The notes beneath the pieces were generated by a model that was given only the letters and a program-made list of their open reading frames with translations, was not told where the DNA came from and made no database searches. The position numbers were made by a program, and so were the translations under genes. From Anisus vortex (taxonomy: Eukaryota > Mollusca > Gastropoda > Planorbidae), in contig OX421494.1 of assembly GCA_949126835.1 (NCBI GenBank), forward strand, positions 6,757,337 to 6,821,336: DNA of 64,000 nucleotides, given 5' to 3'. Below are positions 57,513-64,000 of the stretch, one piece after another. The stretch's first letter is position 1. Every line of letters starts with the position of its first letter.

Positions 57513-59437
57513 TGGTCCTGGAGGAACATACCAAATTATGCTTGGTTAGAAAACATAAGACCAAAATGAAGAACCTTATGGAGTTTTCAAATTTTATTTC
57601 CTGTTAACATTTTTTTGTTGTTTAAATACAAATCAAGCTATAATAATATTATAATACAAAATAAACAGTGTGTCCAGCCGAACTGAAAACTAACATTAAA
57701 AAAAAAAAAAAAGCTGTAACTCATATTTTTAAACAGTGAAAGTAAAATGAACATGATGGAATGATGAAAAGAAATTCAATATGCTATGAGTACTATGAGC
57801 AGTGTTGCATATACTGTTTACTTACACAGGATTCACTAGAACATTTTTAGACATTTTTTTATATCACACATACAGATCATACAGCACAACTGGAATTTAT
57901 TATTGCTTGGTTTGTTGTTTTTTGTGACTTCTCTTGAAGGCTGTTTCTTTCTCGCTCTCTTAACACTTTCAGCTGATACATGCAATTCTTTCACATTTAT
58001 ACTACAAGCACACCAAAATAAAGTATCGTACAAACAAACAAAAATTATCAGTATCCATGCAATCCCATTGTATGTCTGGCCACACAATAAACAAGCAAAA
58101 ATATCTACAACCATCACAAATTATAGAATAAATTACCCAACACTGAGTAACACAAGGTGAAATTGGTTTCTTTTTGCTTTTGTTTTTACTCTATCACTTG
58201 TGTGCTTCACAAAAACTTTACATTTGCATCTTCTGTCCAGAACAATGAATAGGATGGAGCACTGAGTAACAGAGTCATGTGAACATTGCCGACTTCAGAG
58301 CAGCCAATCAAATTATCAGGAAAATATTGACTTAAGTAAAGTTAACTTTAAAATAACTAAAAATAGCCAGAAGAAAAAAAAAACTCACCCCAAATAAACA
58401 AAAATGATACAAATGAAATGGAAGAACTAAAGTTAAAGAAACATAAAATTGACCAAACTTGTTTTGAGTGAAACAATAGACATTTCTTAGATCACAACTT
58501 TGACATACCATATCTTATAAAGAAAATAACAAATTATTAATTTTGTTAATAAATACTATTGTTTGAAATGACAGCTCTGGTTCTACCATACAATAAAAAA
58601 AAACTAAAAAATGCTAAGTTGTTTTTATTTTAATGTTTAGTAGATGAAGGTAGTTTATAACAAAGTAAATAATTTACTTATGGTCATCACCGATCTAACA
58701 CAATATCACTTTATTGTGGGGAAGCACTTCTATCTCTTACTTATAATGTACATCAGGACCCAAAGAAATCTAGTTTGGGTAGAGTTTGACCACCATGGAC
58801 TGGACAATCACCTCAGAGGCTAACGGGCAGTAATTCCTGTTATAGATTGAGAAATTGTACACACATAGCCAAATGAGGGCTTGACCATTTCATCTTTAGT
58901 ATTATAAAAATAACTCTTTACTGCTGACCAGATTTAAAAATAAAGAGTATAGTAGACTGGTAGTTAAGGTCAAGTCCGTGAGTTTAGGCAGCTACCTGAC
59001 ACAAGTTTGAACAAAGTAAAATAGCTGGGCAGTGTGCTGGACAAAATGGAGAGCCCACAGACAAAAAAATCAAGATCTCAAAAGCCAACCTTACCTCTTC
59101 TTATATAATGTCAGGGAACATTCTACCAGTAAACATTCTAAATGTCAATAACAGGGAACATTCTACCAGTAAACATTCTACCAATGCTGCTTGCAATAAG
59201 TAAAGAAGTAAAGATTAAACAAAGAAACAAACAAGTCAAATAAATGTGAACTAGTTATTGGATGATGGATACAGTGCAAATAATATTTCAGGCAACTGGG
59301 TCAATGGTAGAATGGTACAGGTGAGAGAAAGGAATATTTCAGGCAACTGGGTCAATGGTAGAATGGTACAGGTGAGAGAAACAAAAAATGAAATGGACTG
59401 AAGTATTGGATTTGTAGATGTCTAATAATCCAACTGG
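57513..59437 (-). other. Probable MAP2K4 3' UTR and convergent intergenic sequence
   Basis: No coding exon recognised. It contains short direct repeats: two copies of a ~48-bp unit at 59288-59385 (GGCAACTGGGTCAATGGTAG) and two copies of CAGGGAACATTCTACCAGTA at 59113-59180. A degenerate family-2-like block lies at 58970-59045. The transcript end is unknown. Confidence 0.45.
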
Positions 59438-61534
59438 TTATGATAATGGATGTTCACATGAAGAAGGGCTAGGAGAAAACTGAAGTATCAAATCATGAAT
59501 TCTACACACGTAGGTAGCAACATCTACATCAAGTTCTTCATATCTTTTGATGAATGGGTCCTCCTGTAAAATATTATATTCATTTGTTAAACTACAGACA
59601 AAACAAAAAAATAATGTTTATACATAAAAGCCCAACAGCTATAACTACCAATAGTTCCACTTTGAAATAAATTATTTTCAGCCAGAGTAAAACAAAGCTT
59701 AGCACATAGATAGCCACCCCACCATTAACTCATTTTCAAATCAATGCGCCCTGCCCCCCTCCATTCTAATGCACCACAACACACATGCCACACTATGTGA
59801 CACATATCTTTGTTGATCGGGTTAGTTTTATTACCAGCACTGGACTGTAGTCAGTTTGTTTATAATAATAATATGTTCTATTAAAGTTGGGGGGGGGGGG
59901 GGGGGGGGGGTTCAGTTTCTTGATTTGTTAATAATCCCAAAATTGTTTGTTTGACAATACTTCTGATGATGAGGATAAGTTAGAAGAATTACAACTTGAT
60001 TTGTTAATAATCCCAAAATTGTTTGTTTGACAATACTTCTGATGATGAGGATAAGTTAGATGAATTACAACTTGATTTGTTAATAATCCCAAAATTGTTT
60101 GTTTGACAATACTTCTGATGATGAGGATAAGTTAGATGAATTACAACTTGATTTGTTAATAATCCCAAAATTGTTTGTTTGACAATACTTCTGATGATGA
60201 GGATAAGTTAGATGAATTACAACTTGATTTGTTAATAATCCAAAAATTGTTTGTTTGACAATACTTCTGATGATGAGGATATAAGTTAGATGAATTACAA
60301 CTTGATTTGTTAATAATCCAAAAATTGTTTGTTTGACAATACTTCTGATGATGAGGATATAAGTTAGATGAATTACAACTTGATTTACTGGATCTATCAA
60401 ACTTAGATGGTAGGGATATTTTAAGTCAAACAACCGGCCAAAACACTATCAATAAATCATTGTAAGCCTACTGATAATTAATATTTTTATGCACATATAA
60501 TATAAGTAAGGTATATAAAATTATACATTTCGAGAATGCTCAGATTTTTTTCTTTTCTATGATACTTGTTTTGTTAAAATCAGATATTTAATTATAAAAA
60601 AATATATATTTTTTAATGGTTGTTTCAGGAATCTGGGTTAGTAGATAATAAGTTAAAGTTAAAGCAGCTAAGTTACAGAGCCTGCATTAAGTTCATTAAG
60701 AATATAACATCTTTTTAGGCCAAGTTAATTTATAGGCAGCATGTCACTTTTCAAATAAATCCAACTATCAAATATCTCAAGTTAAAGACAAATTGTCTGT
60801 TTATAAGTTTATAGTACTCAAATGTAGGACTATTACTATTCAATTCACCCTTTCCAAATAAATCCTACTATGGTGTCATGCAAAGTATGAATATTTTTCT
60901 TATACAAAAGCGGTCTCCGGAATCAAGACTTAATTTAAGAGAAACAACCAGACCATATGGAAACCATATGCAACTTCTTAGGTTTTATACCATTCATGAA
61001 AATAGCAACAGTGACAATGCGCAGGTATAGCCTAAATTTTTATAAAAATTTTAACAGGATGATTTTAAAAATGGCAATATTTGATTGAAATTTTTTTTTT
61101 TACGCAGTGTGTTTAAAATATACAACCTACAGTCTGGTAATCTAAAGACTAATGCTCTATTAAAAGAAAAAAGAATGTGATACAATATTGAAAGTAAAAT
61201 AAAATACATTATCTGAACTAATCATAACACACATTTACTTACCAAGAGTTTGTTATATTTCGGTCGTTGTTTGTCCTCCTTTGTCAAACTGTTGTAATAG
61301 AATATAAAGAAAATAATAACAAGTCCACTAGGGTTTAGTAAACTAATAAATATAAAATGTTTGGATAAAAGGCCTCAAGTCTTTGACTTACCATGTGTTA
61401 ATAAAATTAATGCATTCAACAGAGAACGTGGAATCACTTGGCAACCGAGGTGCTGAGCCTTGCACTACTTGTTGCAATTGATCAAACACGCTTTGCCATT
61501 TGGGATAAGGAAACTTGCCAGTAGCTAGTTCCAT
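59438..61534 (-). CDS. MAP2K4: Dual-specificity MAP kinase kinase 4 (MKK4), C-terminal exons; 5' part outside window
   Basis: Three exons on the minus strand join in phase: 61534-61392, 61288-61243 and 59563-59438 (TAA at 59440-59438), giving 104 residues. They read ELATGKFPYPKWQSVFDQLQ, QVVQGSAPRLP, CLTKEDKQRPKYNKLL, then FIKRYEELDVDVATYVCRI and a short tail ending HPLS. This is kinase subdomains X-XI. The FPYPKW.SVFDQL.QVV and YVC.I blocks fit MAP2K4 better than MAP2K7, though FIKRYE.L.VDVA is MAP2K7-like. MAP2K4 phosphorylates JNK and p38 in stress signalling. The ATG at 61534-61532 is internal, preceded by an acceptor (CTTCTAG), so it is not the start. Upstream exons lie past 64000, beyond a tandem-repeat intron. 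Confidence 0.88.
59889..60390 (+). repeat. G22 run followed by 76-78-bp minisatellite, about 6 copies
   Basis: A G homopolymer at 59889-59910 is followed by units containing CTTGATTTGTTAATAATCCC, AAAATTGTTTGTTTGACAAT and ACTTCTGATGATGAGGATAA. The first period is 76 bp (59941, 60017, 60093); the last units are 78 bp because of an added TA. In MAP2K4 between the last two coding exons. The repetitive minus-strand ORF is a by-product. Confidence 0.93.
60391..61242. other. MAP2K4 intron sequence between the last two coding exons
   Basis: AT-rich, with no exon or known repeat recognised. Confidence 0.6.
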
Positions 61535-61605
61535 CTAGAAGACAAAATTTGTTAGAGATTGTGGGCTGATACTTTTTTTATACTGAGACATTCTTTATTC
61601 ATTTA

Positions 61606-63727
61606 ACTACTAACCAATGTGATGCCTAAACTTGTTTAAATAACTACTAAACAATGTGATGCCTAAACTTGTTTAAATAACTACTAACCAATGTGATGCC
61701 TAAACTTGTTTAAATAACTACAAACCAATGTGATGCCTAAACTTGTTTTACTACTAACCAATGTGATGCCTAAACTTGTTTTACCACTAACCAATGTGAT
61801 GCCTAAGCTTGTTTTACCACCAACCAATGTGATGCCTAAACTTGTTTAAATAACTACAAACCAATGTGATGCCTAAACTTGTTTAAATAACTACAAACCA
61901 ATGTGATGCCTAAACTTGTTTAAATAACTACTAAACAATGTGATGCCTAAATTTGTTTAAATAACTACTAACCAATGTGATGCCTAAACTTGTTTAAATA
62001 ACTACTAACCAATGTGATGCCTAAACTTGTTTAAATAACTACTAAAGAATGTGATGCCTAAATTTGTTTAAATAACTACTAAACAATGTGATGCCTAAAC
62101 TTGTTTAAATAACTACTAACCAATGTGATGCCTAAACTTGTTTAAATAACTACTAACCAATGTGATGCCTAAACTTGTTTAAATAACTACTAACCAATGT
62201 GCTGCCTAAATTTGTTTTACTACTAACCAATGTGATGCCTAAACTTGTTTTACCACTAACCAATGTGATGCCTAAACTTGTTTTACCACTAAACAATGTG
62301 ATGCCTAAACTTGTTTAAATAACTACTAACCAATGTGATGCCTAAACTTGTTTAAATAACTACTAAACAATGTCATGCCTAAACTTGTTTAAATAACTAC
62401 TAACCAATGTGCTGCTTAAATTTGTTTTACTACTAACCAATGTGATACCTAAACTTGTTTTACCACTAACCAATGTGATGCCTAAACTTGTTTTACCACT
62501 AACCAATGTGATGCCTAAACTTGTTTAAATAACTACTAACCAATGTGATGCCTAAACTTATTTTACCACTAACCAATGTGATGCCTAAACTTGTTTTACC
62601 ACTAAACAATGTGATGCCTAAACTTGTTTTACCACTAACCAATGTGATGCCTAAACTTGTTTTACCACTAAACAATGTGATGCCTAAACTTGTTTTACCA
62701 CTAACCAATGTGATGCCTAAACTTGTTTTACCACTAAACAATGTGATGCCTAAACTTGTTTAAATAACTACTAACCAATGTGATGCCTAAACTTGTTTAA
62801 ATAACTACTAAACAATGTGATGCCTAAACTTGTTTAAATAACTACTAACCAATGTGCTGCCTAAATTTGTTTTACTACTAACCAATGTGATACCTAAACT
62901 TGTTTTACCACTAACCAATGTGATGCCTAAACTTGTTTTACCACTAACCAATGTGATGCCTAAACTTGTTTAAATAACTACTAACCAATGTGATGCCTAA
63001 ACTTGTTTAAATAACTACTAACCAATGTGATGCCTAAACTTGTTTAAATAACTACTAAACAATGTCATGCCTAAACTTGTTTAAATAACTACTAACCAAT
63101 GTGCTGCTTAAATTTGTTTTACCACTAACCAATGTGATGCCTAAACTTGTTTTACCACTAACCAATGTGATGCCTAAACTTGTTTAAATAACTACTAACC
63201 AATGTGATGCCTAAACTTATTTTACCACTAACCAATGTGATGCCTAAACTTGTTTTACCACTAAACAATGTGATGCCTAAACTTGTTTTACCACTAACCA
63301 ATGTGATGCCTAAACTTGTTTTACCACTAAACAATGTGATGCCTAAACTTGTTTTACCACTAACCAATGTGATGCCTAAACTTGTTTTACCACTAAACAA
63401 TGTGATGCCTAAACTTGTTTAAATAACTACTAACCAATGTGATGCCTAAACTTGTTTAAATAACTACTAAACAATGTGATGCCTAAACTTGTTTAAATAA
63501 CTACTAACCAATGTGCTGCCTAAATTTGTTTTACTACTAACCAATGTGATACCTAAACTTGTTTTACCACTAACCAATGTGATGCCTAAACTTGTTTTAC
63601 CACTAACCAATGTGATGCCTAAACTTGTTTAAATAACTACTAACCAATGTGATGCCTAAACTTGTTTAAATAACTACTAACCAATGTGATGCCTAAACTT
63701 GTTTTACCACTAACCAATGTGATGCCC
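61606..63727 (+). repeat. Satellite-like array: 37-bp and 33-bp monomers in ~660-bp higher-order repeat
   Basis: Both monomers share ACTAACCAATGTGATGCCTA followed by AACTTGTTT. The 37-bp form ends in AAATAACT, the 33-bp form in TACC. About 60 monomers run for 2.1 kb in a MAP2K4 intron. Variant monomers recur at a long period: AATGTCATGCC at 62369 and 63061, GTGCTGCTTAAATTTG at about 62409 and 63101, GTGCTGCCTAAATTTG near 62199, 62855 and 63513. Segments around 62499-62763 and 63158-63422 encode identical repetitive ORFs 659 bp apart. This is a higher-order repeat. Confidence 0.95.
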
Positions 63728-63840
63728 AGACATGCCTACCCCTAAGGACTAAAAAGAGGAACAATCTTGATGAAAAATATGAAAAAGAGGATTTTTTAAT
63801 CAAAAAAGCGGAACACTCTTTATCTGACAATCTTTCAAAA

Positions 63841-63841
<1 letters not shown>

Positions 63842-63892
<51 letters not shown>
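63842..63892 (+). repeat. Long poly(A) run (~51 bp)
   Basis: An uninterrupted A homopolymer just beyond the satellite array, with A-rich sequence before it (63760-63840). It could be the tail of a retroinsertion. The length in the assembly may be unreliable. Confidence 0.85.
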
Positions 63893-63896
<4 letters not shown>

Positions 63897-64000
63897 AAAT
63901 TTAGGTCTAGGCCCATTATTAGATTTAAAATGTAGGTAGGCTTACGTTTCACAGACAATTCGCAATGGATCTAGATCTAGTAGGCCTACAAAGAACATTA

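Noticed and set aside
61532..61534. Start codon of MAP2K4
   Set aside because: The ATG follows directly after a splice acceptor and lies in the middle of the kinase domain, so it is an internal Met.
62499..63422. Repetitive MPKLVLPL-type ORFs, and the idea of a CRISPR-like array
   Set aside because: Contiguous 33/37-bp tandem monomers without unique spacers, in an animal intron; neither a protein nor CRISPR.

Overview
This window is AT-rich, intron-rich animal nuclear DNA. GC is roughly one third by eye. It carries short GT-AG exons, long introns, tRNA-derived SINEs, non-LTR retrotransposon remnants, hAT-type nonautonomous DNA transposons and large minisatellites. The proteins are metazoan orthologues, including motile-cilia and centriole genes. 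The repeat style would fit a lophotrochozoan such as a gastropod mollusc, but the species cannot be fixed from the sequence alone.

Seven protein-coding genes could be assembled exon by exon with matching splice phases. (1) 169-3525 +: the C-terminal half of CFAP52/WDR16, a WD-repeat axonemal protein that starts before the window. (2) 5376-8258 -: complete ATG12, 4 exons, 127 aa. (3) 8587-16397 +: a TEDC2-like centriolar protein, 11 exons, 589 aa, head-to-head with ATG12 across 328 bp. (4) 18866-19600 -: SRSF2 (SC35), RRM plus RS domain, 172 aa, with a likely spliced 3' UTR. (5) 19801-30033 +: MFSD11 (UNC93-like), 13 exons, 403 aa, head-to-head with SRSF2 across 200 bp, the same arrangement as in vertebrates. 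(6) 41936-54550 +: an AQP8-type aquaporin, 6 exons, 263 aa, with an 8 kb first intron full of transposons. (7) 59438-61534 -: the last three exons of MAP2K4 (MKK4), which continues beyond the window.

Between MFSD11 and the aquaporin (30-42 kb), and in aquaporin intron 1 (42-50 kb), the sequence is repeat-dominated. There are two LINE reverse-transcriptase remnants (33.4-34.3 kb - and 39.0-40.0 kb +), a 30-bp minisatellite (34.9-35.8 kb), four nonautonomous hAT elements with 8-bp target-site duplications (42.6-47.2 kb), and LINE 3' ends at 45.3, 48.1 and 48.9-49.4 kb. Further minisatellites lie in aquaporin intron 3 (63 bp), near the MAP2K4 3' end (76 bp, next to a G22 run) and in a MAP2K4 intron (33/37 bp monomers in a ~660-bp higher-order repeat).

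The most notable signals are these: a tRNA-derived SINE that shares its 3' tail with a LINE present in the same window; two independent tandem duplications that each copy an exon's 3' end with its 5' splice site (CFAP52 and aquaporin); four hAT-type nonautonomous elements within 5 kb; a strong excess of the palindrome TAGGCCTA in non-coding DNA; and a candidate NMD-type 3' UTR intron in SRSF2. I saw no CRISPR array, prokaryotic operon or authentic tRNA/rRNA gene.
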